From: Serratia marcescens
Lineage (GTDB): Bacteria > Pseudomonadota > Gammaproteobacteria > Enterobacterales > Enterobacteriaceae
DNA: 64,000 nt
Assembly: GCF_006715005.1 (NCBI RefSeq)
Contig: NZ_VFMJ01000002.1
Span: forward strand, 17,118-81,117
Direction: 5' to 3'
A program made the position numbers and the translations under genes. The notes under the pieces are model-generated. The model worked only from the letters and a program-made list of their open reading frames with translations. It was not told the DNA's origin and made no database searches. Shown in pieces: positions 25,140 to 33,354 of the stretch (the stretch's first letter is position 1; every line of letters starts with the position of its first letter).

Positions 25140-26315
25140 GTGAAGACCAATTTTAACCAGGTAATTAACCGCCATAACACCGGCTCGGTGAAGTGGGACT
25201 TTATCGAGCACTATCTCCAGTTGGATGGCAGCGATCTGTTACCCATGTGGGTTTCTGATTTTGACTTCAAGTGCCCCCCTGAAGTCCAAAATGCCCTGCA
25301 TAGCCGGGTTGACCACGGCATATTTGGCTACAGCGAACGAGACGATCACTATTACCAGGCTGCCATGGATTGGTTCTCAAAGCGGCACAACCTGCAGCTG
25401 AAGCGAGAATGGTTTACGTCGGTCGAAGGTGTCGTTCCCGGCCTGGCTCTCCTTATTCAGATGCTCAGTAACCCGGGCGATGCCGTTGTGATACAAGGGC
25501 CCTACTACGGATCATTCGCCAAGATCATTACCATGAACGGTAGAAACGTCGTCGAGAATCCGCTGACAGAAAGCCCTCAGGGATATCAATTCGACTTCGC
25601 CCAGCTTGAAAGCTGCTTCCGGCAACACACGCCCCCGCTGTTACTGTTGTGCAATCCGCACAACCCTACCGGACGCTGCTGGACACATGACGAACTGACG
25701 CAGTTGATGACGCTCTGCCGCGCCCATGGCGTGACCGTAATCTCTGACGAAATTTGGGCAGACCTGCTGCTGCCCGGGCAGACGTTCACATCGGTCCTGC
25801 ACCTGGATAAGGACTGCCAGGAACAAGTGATTGCTGCTACCGCTGCCAGCAAAACATTTGGATTGTCGTCACTGCGGATCTCGAATTTCCTGATCCCCAA
25901 TGCCCGGATGCGAGGGGCGTTCATCGAACGCCTCAACGCCCATGGCCTGGATGTCTTTAATGCGCTGTCGATGACGGCAGCCACTGCGGCTTATCAGCAC
26001 GGCGAGGCCTGGCTTGACGATTTGCAGCGCTATCTGGCTGAGAACCGGCGCTGGTTTGAACAGGCGTTAAGCTATGCCGCGCCCTGGTGCAAAATGACAC
26101 GGGCGGAAGGCACTTACCTTGCCTGGCTGGATTGTCGCGCCCTGGGGTTGGATGACGATGCCTTACAACAGTCATTGATCCACACATCGAAGATCGCGCC
26201 CTCGATGGGCTGCAGCTTTGGCTCCCAGGGGAAGGGATTTATCCGCATCAATCTGGGCTGCCCTCGTCAGTACCTGGAAGACGCAATCAGAGGGTTGGCC
26301 AAACTTACCCCTTAA
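25140..26315 (+). CDS. PatB/MalY-type PLP-dependent C-S lyase
   Basis: I prefer the GTG at 25140, 8 bp after GAAGGA and 1 bp after the antiporter stop; an ATG at 25131 is possible. The roughly 391-residue class I/II aminotransferase fold shows the MalY/PatB start (NTGSVKWDF, LPMWVSDFDF), LLLCNPHNPTGRCWTHDEL near 180-198, ISDEIWADLL near 210 and the PLP lysine in ATAASKTFGLSSLRISN near 240. Family members cleave cystathionine or S-substituted cysteines to pyruvate, ammonia and a thiol. It should be co-transcribed with the antiporter. Confidence 0.9.
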   Translation: MKTNFNQVINRHNTGSVKWDFIEHYLQLDGSDLLPMWVSDFDFKCPPEVQNALHSRVDHGIFGYSERDDHYYQAAMDWFSKRHNLQLKREWFTSVEGVVPGLALLIQMLSNPGDAVVIQGPYYGSFAKIITMNGRNVVENPLTESPQGYQFDFAQLESCFRQHTPPLLLLCNPHNPTGRCWTHDELTQLMTLCRAHGVTVISDEIWADLLLPGQTFTSVLHLDKDCQEQVIAATAASKTFGLSSLRISNFLIPNARMRGAFIERLNAHGLDVFNALSMTAATAAYQHGEAWLDDLQRYLAENRRWFEQALSYAAPWCKMTRAEGTYLAWLDCRALGLDDDALQQSLIHTSKIAPSMGCSFGSQGKGFIRINLGCPRQYLEDAIRGLAKLTP

Positions 26316-26517
26316 ACAACAGGCACCCGACGGCGCAGACCATACAACTCGGGGCCAGATAATAATGATAGTTAGTGCCCAGCTTTGCGTGGGCACACTC
26401 AACACCAGGGAAGTCATTCAGGACCCGCATCGACCAAGCATAGGTTCGAGCGGGTACTGACCATCAAGGAACTGTCAGACCACTGACAGGCCGTGGACCA
26501 CTAGATGGAAGGCTAAA
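26316..26517. other. Gap with inverted repeat before second HTH regulator gene
   Basis: No gene seen. CTGTCAG (26472-26478) and CTGACAG (26483-26489) form an inverted repeat with 4-bp spacer, 29-46 bp upstream of the regulator start. It occupies the same place as the 8363-8388 repeat in front of the paralogue, although the base sequence differs. Confidence 0.4.
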
Positions 26518-26808
26518 ATGGCTGCTGTTGAGACTGCACAATTTGCGCGTTACTTCGAATTATTCCCCGAGTTGACGCCGACACAAGCAATGACCTGTAT
26601 CCTGTACTCCATGGGATTGGCCATCACGACCATTGCAGACCTGCGCGACGTATCGCCAGAGACCGTGCGTAAAGTGCTGCAGGAGGCGCGCCAAAAACTC
26701 GAATTATCCAACCTGGTTGCCGTCACCAGCGCCGTCCAGGTGAGGCTGACTATGGCCATGATGGGACTGCACATTGATCTGCGCGAGGAACGCCCACGAG
26801 TGGCGTAA
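26518..26808 (+). CDS. Small LuxR-type HTH regulator (copy 2)
   Basis: A 96-residue paralogue of the 8052-8327 protein. Both have FPELTPTQA/FPDLTLTQL, the YSMGLAITTIADLRDVSPET helix-turn-helix core and a hydrophobic C-terminal helix; the likeness covers the whole chain. No sensor domain is present. The start ATG is preceded by GGAAGG. It stands next to the partition region. A shared ancestor in the plasmid backbone is likely, with the metabolic island inserted beside it. Confidence 0.6.
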   Translation: MAAVETAQFARYFELFPELTPTQAMTCILYSMGLAITTIADLRDVSPETVRKVLQEARQKLELSNLVAVTSAVQVRLTMAMMGLHIDLREERPRVA

Positions 26809-26821
26809 CTGTTACTGATTT

Positions 26822-26857
26822 CTGTATTTAATGAAATGTTATTTTCATTAAATACAG
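26822..26857. repeat. 15-bp perfect inverted repeat, probable terminator or par site
   Basis: CTGTATTTAATGAAA and TTTCATTAAATACAG flank a 6-bp loop. It lies between the convergent ends of the HTH gene and the parG-like gene, where a bidirectional terminator would fit. The word TAAATACAG recurs at about 26998-27006, so a role in partition complex formation is also possible. Confidence 0.5.
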
Positions 26858-27007
26858 ATAATCGTAATGATAGCGTTTCAAACGGTACGCAGGGAGCTAC
26901 GGCTCGACAGCAATGATGAGTCGTAACCTGCCTGCCCTACCGTCTCATCCTAAACGCAAAAGCGTTTAATCTTAAAATCGCATAATCGTAAAACATTAAA
27001 TACAGAA

Positions 27008-27250
27008 TTACTCTTTTCCGTATTTATCATATAACAGCTCGCGCACCTCATCGGCGATCTTGGTGCCCCTCAGGGCACAGGCAGACTTGATGGCCTTATG
27101 CAGGCTCTCCGGGATATCTATCGTGAGTCGCTTCATTTTCTCGACCGGCTGCGGTGGCGCTTCTTCGACAGCGCGGCTTTCCACCCAGGCATCCGCACTG
27201 GGTGCAGGTTTGGTTGGCTTGGCACCGAAAGTCACTTTTTTCCCACTCAT
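27008..27250 (-). CDS. ParG-like partition DNA-binding protein
   Basis: An 80-residue protein with an unstructured, basic and Pro-rich N-terminal half (residues 1-38) and a C-terminal ribbon-helix-helix domain (KRLTIDIPESLHKAIKSACA, then RGTKIADEVRELLYDKYGKE). This is the layout of ParG of the TP228/ParFG class: the tail stimulates the ParA ATPase and the RHH domain binds the centromere and operator. The gene starts 2 bp after the parA stop. Confidence 0.8.
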   Translation of the reverse strand: MSGKKVTFGAKPTKPAPSADAWVESRAVEEAPPQPVEKMKRLTIDIPESLHKAIKSACALRGTKIADEVRELLYDKYGKE

Positions 27251-27252
27251 AC

Positions 27253-27876
27253 TTATTGCTCCAAAATCTCGTTAACCAGGGCGCCGATCTCTTTTGACGC
27301 CGCCGAATCCGGCTCTAGCTCGAACACGGCTTTACCGACCGCCGCCGCTTCAGCGAAGATCACCCGCTGCGACACCGTGGCTTGCAACACCGGTGTTTCA
27401 TACGTCGACAGCGCCTCGCCGACATCACGGCCAATCGCAGTATTTACGATTTTACGATTAACCGCAAATACAGATTTAAGGTTTTCTTTATAAATCTTGG
27501 CTTCCTGGATCAGCGTGACCACTTCCTGTGCCGCCCACACGTCATACGGACTGGGTTGAACAGGGATCACCACTAGGTCTGCCGCCATAATGGCGGAACG
27601 GGCCAGATCCGTGACGCGGGGCGGGCCATCGATGATAATGTGGTCATAATCCTGGGTGAACTTGCCGATATCCTTGTGCAGCGTGGCGCGCGGCAACCCT
27701 AGCACAGGGAAAGCGGACGCATCTTCCCGTGCTGCCGCCCAATCCAGGGCGCTGCCCTGAGGATCGGCATCAAGCAGCAATACGCGCGCGCCATCCGCCG
27801 CCAGACGGGCAGCAATATTGACGCTGAGAGTGGTTTTGCCAACTCCCCCTTTCTGGTTCAGTACAGAGATAATCAT
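27253..27876 (-). CDS. parA: ParA/ParF-type partition ATPase
   Basis: The ATG at 27876 (AGGAG, 7 bp spacing) gives 207 residues, the compact size of ParF-class ATPases without an N-terminal HTH. The deviant Walker A motif is KGGVGKTTLSVN (residues 9-20), followed by LLDADPQGSALDWA (switch, about 35-48) and the Walker B strand HIIIDGPPRV near 75-84. It moves plasmid copies over the nucleoid together with the ParG-like protein. Autorepression through the upstream repeats is expected. Confidence 0.9.
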   Translation of the reverse strand: MIISVLNQKGGVGKTTLSVNIAARLAADGARVLLLDADPQGSALDWAAAREDASAFPVLGLPRATLHKDIGKFTQDYDHIIIDGPPRVTDLARSAIMAADLVVIPVQPSPYDVWAAQEVVTLIQEAKIYKENLKSVFAVNRKIVNTAIGRDVGEALSTYETPVLQATVSQRVIFAEAAAVGKAVFELEPDSAASKEIGALVNEILEQ

Positions 27877-28047
27877 CAGGCACTCCTGGTATGGGTGGTT
27901 ACGATTTTCAGTAAAACCGTATTTCTGCAAACTAACAATTACGATTCAATTGCAGTGTATGCATAAGCACGGGCAAGGTCAATACTGAAATCATCAAATA
28001 CGCTTTTCCGTAAAATCGTATTTGCGATTTGTCGTAAAACCAGAGGG
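27877..28047. promoter_or_regulatory. Par operator/centromere candidate
   Basis: This A/T-rich gap contains several related words: GTAAAACCGTATTT (27911-27924), CCGTAAAATCGTATTTGCG (28009-28027) and GTCGTAAAACC near 28032. Related CGTAAAAC/TCGTAAT words occur beyond parG (26860-27000). Such repeats upstream of parFG-type operons are where the RHH protein binds. The repeats are seen; binding is inferred. Confidence 0.5.
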
Positions 28048-28812
28048 TTATCTTAGAGAAGGGAGCGCCAGCAGCCCCCGCGCCTCATCAACGGGCAGAG
28101 AGAAGGCCAGATCCGGCGTGACATCCAGGGCGAAGATCCGAGTATAGATTTCGGTATTTTCCAGGCGCTTGTGGCCCATCAGCGCCTGGACCTGTTTGAC
28201 GTGCACATCGTTCATCAGAAGATGCATCGCATAGCTGTGGCGGAACGTGTGCGGGGTGATGGGGCGCACCGAAAAAGTCACGCCATCCTGGGCGGCCCGG
28301 CGAACCGCCGCCCGCAGCCAGTTACGCGGCGTCTCCTGGCTGGCCACATCCCACATCGGCGTCGCCCGGCGTGTCAGCAACTTGAATGTCGCAAAATAGC
28401 CCTGCAGCCGGCGAACATATCCCGCATCCGGCAGCGGCACCGCCCGGAACGGCGCCTCCCGCCGCTGCTGCTCTTCCTTGGTCGGCCGGCGCCGCGGCCG
28501 GGGCGCGCGTTGCTTCAGCGTGCGCAGCCGGACAAACGGCAGGTCGCCATTGAAGAACACATCCCCCGGCGTCAGCGCCAGGGCTTCATTGATGCGGGCA
28601 CCGGTGTTCCACAGGGTTTCGATCAGCATGCGCTGGCGCAGATCGGGCAGGTAGTCGAGCAGCACCGCAATTTCCGGCGCCAGCAGGTAGCGGGGCACAT
28701 CCAGTGAGGCGGCCAGGGCCATTTCGCGCAGCCGAACGGCGCGCGCGAAGCCGCCAGGCAGACTGATCGCGCTACGTGAAATCTGTCCCATCTCGAGGGG
28801 GATGATACTCAA
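28048..28812 (-). CDS. ResD-like tyrosine recombinase (multimer resolution)
   Basis: A 254-residue integrase-family protein. The catalytic residues are visible: Arg in TLWNTGARINEALAL (about 68-82), HxxR in PHTFRHSYAMHL (about 192-203), His in LMGHKRLENTEIYTRIF with the nucleophilic Tyr in EIYTR. The start is probably the TTG at 28812 with GGAGA upstream. F-plasmid ResD has the same size and resolves plasmid dimers. Its position beside par genes supports a maintenance role rather than integration. Confidence 0.85.
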   Translation of the reverse strand: MSIIPLEMGQISRSAISLPGGFARAVRLREMALAASLDVPRYLLAPEIAVLLDYLPDLRQRMLIETLWNTGARINEALALTPGDVFFNGDLPFVRLRTLKQRAPRPRRRPTKEEQQRREAPFRAVPLPDAGYVRRLQGYFATFKLLTRRATPMWDVASQETPRNWLRAAVRRAAQDGVTFSVRPITPHTFRHSYAMHLLMNDVHVKQVQALMGHKRLENTEIYTRIFALDVTPDLAFSLPVDEARGLLALPSLR

Positions 28813-29266
28813 TTTTTCATTCTCCGCTACTTGCTCAATTTTCGGCCTGCAAAGCCCCTTATCGCAACCAAACCTGACCGGCCATCACTTCCGACCACTA
28901 TTGTGCCGCGTCAGGCCCGGCGCAGTGAAGCCGAATAAATCGGTGATCGGTCAGGACAGCATCGCATAAAAATTGGGGAAAAAACGCAATGTGCGTAAAA
29001 AACACAATCACCCTTGACGCCGGTTGGCGCCGCCGCGACCGGCGTTAAGCGAACGCCGTCCCTAATCCGCTGTGACACAAGGGAAAATCGGCCGGGAGAT
29101 GGCCGGGCAGGGCGGCTGGGGAGTCTACCGGTAATGCCCAATTTCCCGGTGACGACGTCACCGTCAGTTTGTAATGAAAGTGTAATTCCCAATAAAACAA
29201 GCTTTTTACCAAATGACAACATCAGCAGTATAATCATCCCATCATGGATAAATACAGGGCAGGGTA
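28813..29266. other. Non-coding region with inverted repeat upstream of recombinase
   Basis: No gene seen. CTTGACGCCGGT (29013-29024) and ACCGGCGTTAAG (29038-29049) are 12-bp arms with one mismatch around a 13-bp GC-rich centre. It could be a recombination site for the adjacent recombinase or a terminator; spacing is longer than in usual tyrosine-recombinase cores. From about 29160 the sequence becomes A/T-rich, marking the start of the accessory region. Confidence 0.4.
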
Positions 29267-30142
29267 ATGTTTCACTTATTAGTCAGTTATGCAGGGTGGA
29301 ATGATGAGCACGGTTGGCAGGACAACTCAGGATCGCTCGATTTAGGGCGTTCCATCACCAACGCGCATACAGATCCACAACTGGTTGAACGGTTTCGCCC
29401 CAATGGGGAGTTTTCTATGGCGGAAATCACACAATATCCGGCTCTAATTATGACAGAACTGGAAGGAAGGGGAGCTCCTTTTGCTAGAGTGGGTAATATT
29501 ACGAACGTTAAAAAAGCAGGCCGTGACGCGATAATAACATACCGTCTCGACCCAGCGATCCCACCTATATCAACCCAGTCAATAAAAAACTTCGCACGCG
29601 AGCTCGGACTGACTGATTTCCAATTAATCCATACCCATTGGTCTGTAAATAATGGGGATTTATTCGAAGTTTTATTCAGAAATAGTATAGGAGCCATCCC
29701 TAAACCAGACGTTTTTAATATTGACCATATTCATCATGTTGAACAACAACAATTGTCCGTCATGATGCCATTTGCTGGAAACTTCACTCCTGTGTATCAG
29801 GCCATACAGACGATGGCCGCGGATATGGGCATGGTATGTAACCGCGCCGATGATATATGGGACCATCAACACATTATGCAGGATGTGGTTTCGCTCATTT
29901 GTAAATCTTCAGTGGTAATTTGTGACCTTTCGGGAAAGAATCCCAACGTGTTTTATGAGGCCGGTATCGCACATGCGCTAGGTAAACAGGTGATCCTTAT
30001 TACGCAGCATATGGATGACATTCCTTTTGATCTCCGGTCCGTACGTGCAATTCAATACTTCCCCAACGGAGAAGGTATTGATGCGATGATAAAAAAATTA
30101 CGTCCCCGAGTAAGCAAATTAAGCGGTGGTCATTTTCACTAG
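29267..30142 (+). CDS. TIR-like/deoxyribosyltransferase-like protein, possible defence effector
   Basis: A 291-residue soluble protein. The C-terminal half (about 160-285) has a Rossmann-like pattern found in TIR-like and nucleoside 2-deoxyribosyltransferase-like proteins: SVMMPFAGNFTPVYQAIQ, then a VVSLICKSSVVICDL strand and SGKNPNVFYEAGIAHALGKQ, where the Glu would be in the catalytic position. The N-terminal half (about 1-150) is not recognised. Bacterial proteins with this C-terminal domain often cleave nucleotides in anti-phage systems. The gene is more A/T-rich than the backbone and is followed at 89 bp by an unknown membrane protein. Enzymatic activity is inferred. Confidence 0.55.
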   Translation: MFHLLVSYAGWNDEHGWQDNSGSLDLGRSITNAHTDPQLVERFRPNGEFSMAEITQYPALIMTELEGRGAPFARVGNITNVKKAGRDAIITYRLDPAIPPISTQSIKNFARELGLTDFQLIHTHWSVNNGDLFEVLFRNSIGAIPKPDVFNIDHIHHVEQQQLSVMMPFAGNFTPVYQAIQTMAADMGMVCNRADDIWDHQHIMQDVVSLICKSSVVICDLSGKNPNVFYEAGIAHALGKQVILITQHMDDIPFDLRSVRAIQYFPNGEGIDAMIKKLRPRVSKLSGGHFH

Positions 30143-30231
30143 CTAGCGTACCGTGGCATGGAAGCGCACGGATAATGACAGGATAGTAATAGAAGAAAAT
30201 TAGTGATTAAAGGATTTTGGATGAGAAAAAT

Positions 30232-31218
30232 ATGAACAGTATCGACCTATCTCACCTGTCAGCCCTACAAATCAAGGCTGCACGCGAGTTCGCTGCTTTG
30301 AAGTTCGATATCGACATGAAAGCCAGGGATTGCCCAGAAAACATACCTGATGACCTCCATGGCCCAATGAGAGGGGGAGAGTATGGCCCTTATTTTGGAA
30401 TGTGTTTCTTTAACAGTATCATGCCTTTCATGCCTCGGGATTCCGAAACACAAACACCAGAAACATTATTGATCCCGGTTGCTCAAACCCTTGGTTGTAG
30501 TTGGCGGTGGTGGCCAGACCGTTATCTATCAAAAAAAGATGAAGAAAAAATAAAATCACATATTTTTTCGGAATATGGAATAAGCAGTACCAGTTATACC
30601 TGCATACCTGAACTCGGTCTATTCCTACCTCATGAGGGAAAGAATCGCGTCAACTTTTGTCGACACCACAATATCGATGATATCCCTGCCAGGGTATACA
30701 CACATCATTATCCAAAAGCCGAAAGAATGGCGATTTATATCGTAAACATTGCCGGCGGAAAGGATTTTTGGTCCATACTGGATGGTCGATACATCCAGAA
30801 AATCAGTCACTTCTCCTTTGCATGGCCTTTACTTCGTGCTTATGGCGTAACAATCAAGCACCAGTGGCCAACTGAGTTACCTCCTTTAAAGGATATATTG
30901 GCTCACTCCGAAACCTCTAAGGAAACAGAAATTTTTTACGAGCATGTTATTGATGTTGAAAAAATCAGGATAAGGCTTGAAAATAATTACATCCGTACCG
31001 GCATGATCGATTTCCCAATCCGCAACAAATATGTTTATCCGGCGCTATTTACAGTTATTTTTATGATAGCAATGACTGCTTTCGATTATTCAAGTGGTGG
31101 CCTAGCTGAAAGTATTTTTCTAGCCATAGGCGCTTTTTCTGCAGGCAGCTTGTTTACCCTAATAGCCCCCGTTTTTTGGACTAAAAAAAGGCATTTAGTA
31201 AACGAAAACCGCCCCTAA
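30232..31218 (+). CDS. Unknown protein with two C-terminal membrane helices
   Basis: I use the ATG at 30232 (328 residues); a TTG at 30217 with AGGA 3 bp upstream is possible. The first 265 residues look soluble, with many aromatic residues (CSWRWWPDRYLS) and no recognised motif. Two transmembrane segments near the end (VYPALFTVIFMIAMTAF and SIFLAIGAFSAGSLFTLIAP) would form a hairpin anchor. A/T-rich like the gene before it. A soluble nucleotide-active protein followed by a membrane-anchored partner recalls two-component defence systems, but no family link is visible. Confidence 0.5.
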   Translation: MNSIDLSHLSALQIKAAREFAALKFDIDMKARDCPENIPDDLHGPMRGGEYGPYFGMCFFNSIMPFMPRDSETQTPETLLIPVAQTLGCSWRWWPDRYLSKKDEEKIKSHIFSEYGISSTSYTCIPELGLFLPHEGKNRVNFCRHHNIDDIPARVYTHHYPKAERMAIYIVNIAGGKDFWSILDGRYIQKISHFSFAWPLLRAYGVTIKHQWPTELPPLKDILAHSETSKETEIFYEHVIDVEKIRIRLENNYIRTGMIDFPIRNKYVYPALFTVIFMIAMTAFDYSSGGLAESIFLAIGAFSAGSLFTLIAPVFWTKKRHLVNENRP

Positions 31219-31270
31219 ATCTCTAGAGCTAGGAGATTGAACAGAAAACTCTACGTGCTACGATGTCATC

Positions 31271-32203
31271 ATGAAAACGACACCCACGCCTCACGACGCC
31301 TTGTTCAAGCAGTTTCTGACTCACCCGGAAACTGCCCGCGACTTTCTGCAGCAGCACCTGCCACCGGCACTGCTGAAAACCTGTGATCTAAGCACGTTGC
31401 GGCTAGAATCAGGCAACTTTGTCGAAGAAGACCTTCGCGCCTATTATTCCGACGTCCTGTATTCGCTCAAGACAGGGAAAGGAGACGGATACGTTTATTG
31501 TTTGATTGAACACCAGAGTTCACCAGACAAACACATGGCCTTCCGATTGATACGCTACGCTATCGCCGCCATGCAACGCCACCTTGACGCCGGTAATGAG
31601 CAATTGCCTCTGGTCGTCCCGTTGTTGTTCTACCATGGTCAGGTCACACCTTACCCGTATTCAATGTGCTGGCTGGATGAGTTTGGTGATCCCGAGTTGG
31701 CCCAACAACTTTACACTGGTGATTTTCCGTTGGTCGACGTTACCGTTATTCCAGATGATGAAATCATGCAGCACCGTCGTATGGCCATCTTGGAACTATT
31801 GCAAAAGCATGTCCGACAACGCGACCTGGCCGAATTACTGGAACAACTGGTCACCTTACTGTTGGCCGGATACACTACTAAAGAGCAGCTGGTATCATTG
31901 ATGAATTACATGCTGCAGGTTGGCGATACGGCCTCTCCGGAAACCTTTATCCGCGAGCTGGCACGCCGGGCACCACAGCACGAGGAGGTTCTTATGACCA
32001 TTGCACAAAAACTGGAACAAAAAGGCCTGGAGCGCGGGCTGGAAAAAGGCCGTTTGGAAGGACGCCAGGAAGGACGCCAGGAAGGGGTTCTCGAGGGCAA
32101 ACTTGCCGTTGCCCGTACTATGCTGGCGAATGGCATCGACCGCGATTCAGTAATGAAAATGACCGGTCTGACTGCCGCCGACCTCGCGCAAATTCGCCAT
32201 TAA
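31271..32203 (+). CDS. Rpn family recombination-promoting nuclease/putative transposase
   Basis: A 310-residue PD-(D/E)XK protein of the RpnA/transposase_31 family. The start (TPHDALFKQFLTHPETARDFL) is typical, the nuclease core is YSDVLYSLKTGKGDGYVYCL followed by IEHQSS (Asp near 61, Glu-x-Gln near 80), and PLLFYHGQ is the third conserved block. The C-terminus has Gly/Arg/Glu-rich short repeats (GRLEGRQEGRQEGVLEGK) as in other family members. These proteins are mobile between genomes and can cleave DNA; recent work links some to phage defence. Confidence 0.87.
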   Translation: MKTTPTPHDALFKQFLTHPETARDFLQQHLPPALLKTCDLSTLRLESGNFVEEDLRAYYSDVLYSLKTGKGDGYVYCLIEHQSSPDKHMAFRLIRYAIAAMQRHLDAGNEQLPLVVPLLFYHGQVTPYPYSMCWLDEFGDPELAQQLYTGDFPLVDVTVIPDDEIMQHRRMAILELLQKHVRQRDLAELLEQLVTLLLAGYTTKEQLVSLMNYMLQVGDTASPETFIRELARRAPQHEEVLMTIAQKLEQKGLERGLEKGRLEGRQEGRQEGVLEGKLAVARTMLANGIDRDSVMKMTGLTAADLAQIRH

Positions 32204-32231
32204 TCCATCGTGACAACCGGCAGGGTAGACG

Positions 32232-32867
32232 TTGTTAGATAAGACCAAATCCGTTTCTACGGATAACACCACCGCCGCACTCAGCCACCTGGCGTTCTGC
32301 GCCCTGGCAGCATTGGGGCTGGCCCGCCAGGACGGCATCGTTGGCACACCCTACGCCGAAAATCTGTTTCTGATCCGCTGGCTGGCCACCGCCCAAAAAC
32401 AGAAGCGGTTCCCTAAAAGTGTTGCCGTGGATCTCACCTGGCTGCTCGAACGCGGCCGCAAACACGGCCCGGCCGGCAAACTGCGCCAGCATCTGGAATA
32501 CCTGTGGCGCTCCTGCAGCGGCAATCTCGCCGCGCAGTCCGATTTATTCCGGCTCACTTACGCGACTGAAACCCTGAAAGATCGGGGCTGGGACAACTAT
32601 GTGATGGATGCCCGCGAGTGGCGGTCGGAAACCACACCCACGCCGTCCCAGCACAACGGATTTTACGTCGAAAAAACGGCGCTCAATGCCGCCTTCTCTC
32701 AGGATGGCCATCACCTGCAGCCGGTCTCTTTTCGCATTGTCGGCGATGCCGATACGTTCATTCAGGTCATGGCAGAGTATGGACTGCAGGCCCGCCTTGC
32801 AGACAGCAAGCCGACATATCAGACGGTAACACTGGAGCCAGGCGAGCACAGCAACGCGCCAACCTGA
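32232..32867 (+). CDS. DUF2913 family protein
   Basis: The likely start is TTG at 32232 (AGGG 6 bp upstream); no ATG is near. The 211-residue product shows the DUF2913 pattern: LSHLAFCALAALGLARQDG near 18-36, NLFLIRWLATAQKQKRFPKS and LEYLWRSCSGNLAAQSDLFR. The family occurs in Enterobacterales and Vibrio accessory regions, and the function is unknown. It is followed at 25 bp by STM2901 and DUF1493 genes in the same direction. Confidence 0.75.
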   Translation: MLDKTKSVSTDNTTAALSHLAFCALAALGLARQDGIVGTPYAENLFLIRWLATAQKQKRFPKSVAVDLTWLLERGRKHGPAGKLRQHLEYLWRSCSGNLAAQSDLFRLTYATETLKDRGWDNYVMDAREWRSETTPTPSQHNGFYVEKTALNAAFSQDGHHLQPVSFRIVGDADTFIQVMAEYGLQARLADSKPTYQTVTLEPGEHSNAPT

Positions 32868-32892
32868 CATCCCCTACGGTAAAGGATAACCT

Positions 32893-33354
32893 ATGGATAC
32901 GGTTGAAGAATTAAACGGTACGTATTTCTACAAGGGATATACCCAGTTGACGCCCCAGCAGCTGTGGTGGCTTATCAGCGTCGATGCGCTCCGTGAGCAT
33001 CTGGGGATCAGCGTTGCCGATGCCGTCCTGATCGCATCAGGACAACCCTGGCTTCCCACGCGCCAAAAGCCGGGGACCGCCACACCAGGCACGTCAATCG
33101 CCTCGCGACTGTCACGGAAATACCTGGACAAGCCTTTGCCGAAAGGTATCCGTTTACCGACACTGGTGGGCGAAACCCCACAGCGCCTGCACATCAGCTA
33201 CGTGAATAACTGGGGCAAATTTATCGGCCGCAATGTTCCCTGGCTGGGGTATGCCCTGTCGGCCTGGACCATTTACGCGATCGGCCGCGATGTAAAAGAC
33301 CGTTTCAACCTCATCGCCCGTCCGGCAGACAGAATTCAGTGGACCTATTTTTGA
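32893..33354 (+). CDS. STM2901-like family protein
   Basis: A 153-residue protein with AAAGGAT before the ATG. It resembles Salmonella STM2901 as I recall it (MDTVEELNGTYFYKG start, LIASGQPWLPTRQKPG, TATPGTSIASRLSR). A hydrophobic stretch near 115-130 (WLGYALSAWTIYAIGRDV) may be membrane-associated. Function unknown. The stop overlaps the next start (TGATG). In Salmonella the homologue also sits with a DUF1493 gene, so the pair travels together. Confidence 0.75.
   Translation: MDTVEELNGTYFYKGYTQLTPQQLWWLISVDALREHLGISVADAVLIASGQPWLPTRQKPGTATPGTSIASRLSRKYLDKPLPKGIRLPTLVGETPQRLHISYVNNWGKFIGRNVPWLGYALSAWTIYAIGRDVKDRFNLIARPADRIQWTYF

Noticed and set aside
22174..26517. Insertion sequences or integrase bounding the metabolic island
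   Set aside because: No transposase, terminal repeats or target duplication could be seen at either border.
28171..28707. 178-codon plus-strand frame
   Set aside because: Antisense to the tyrosine recombinase gene, whose catalytic residues are all visible.
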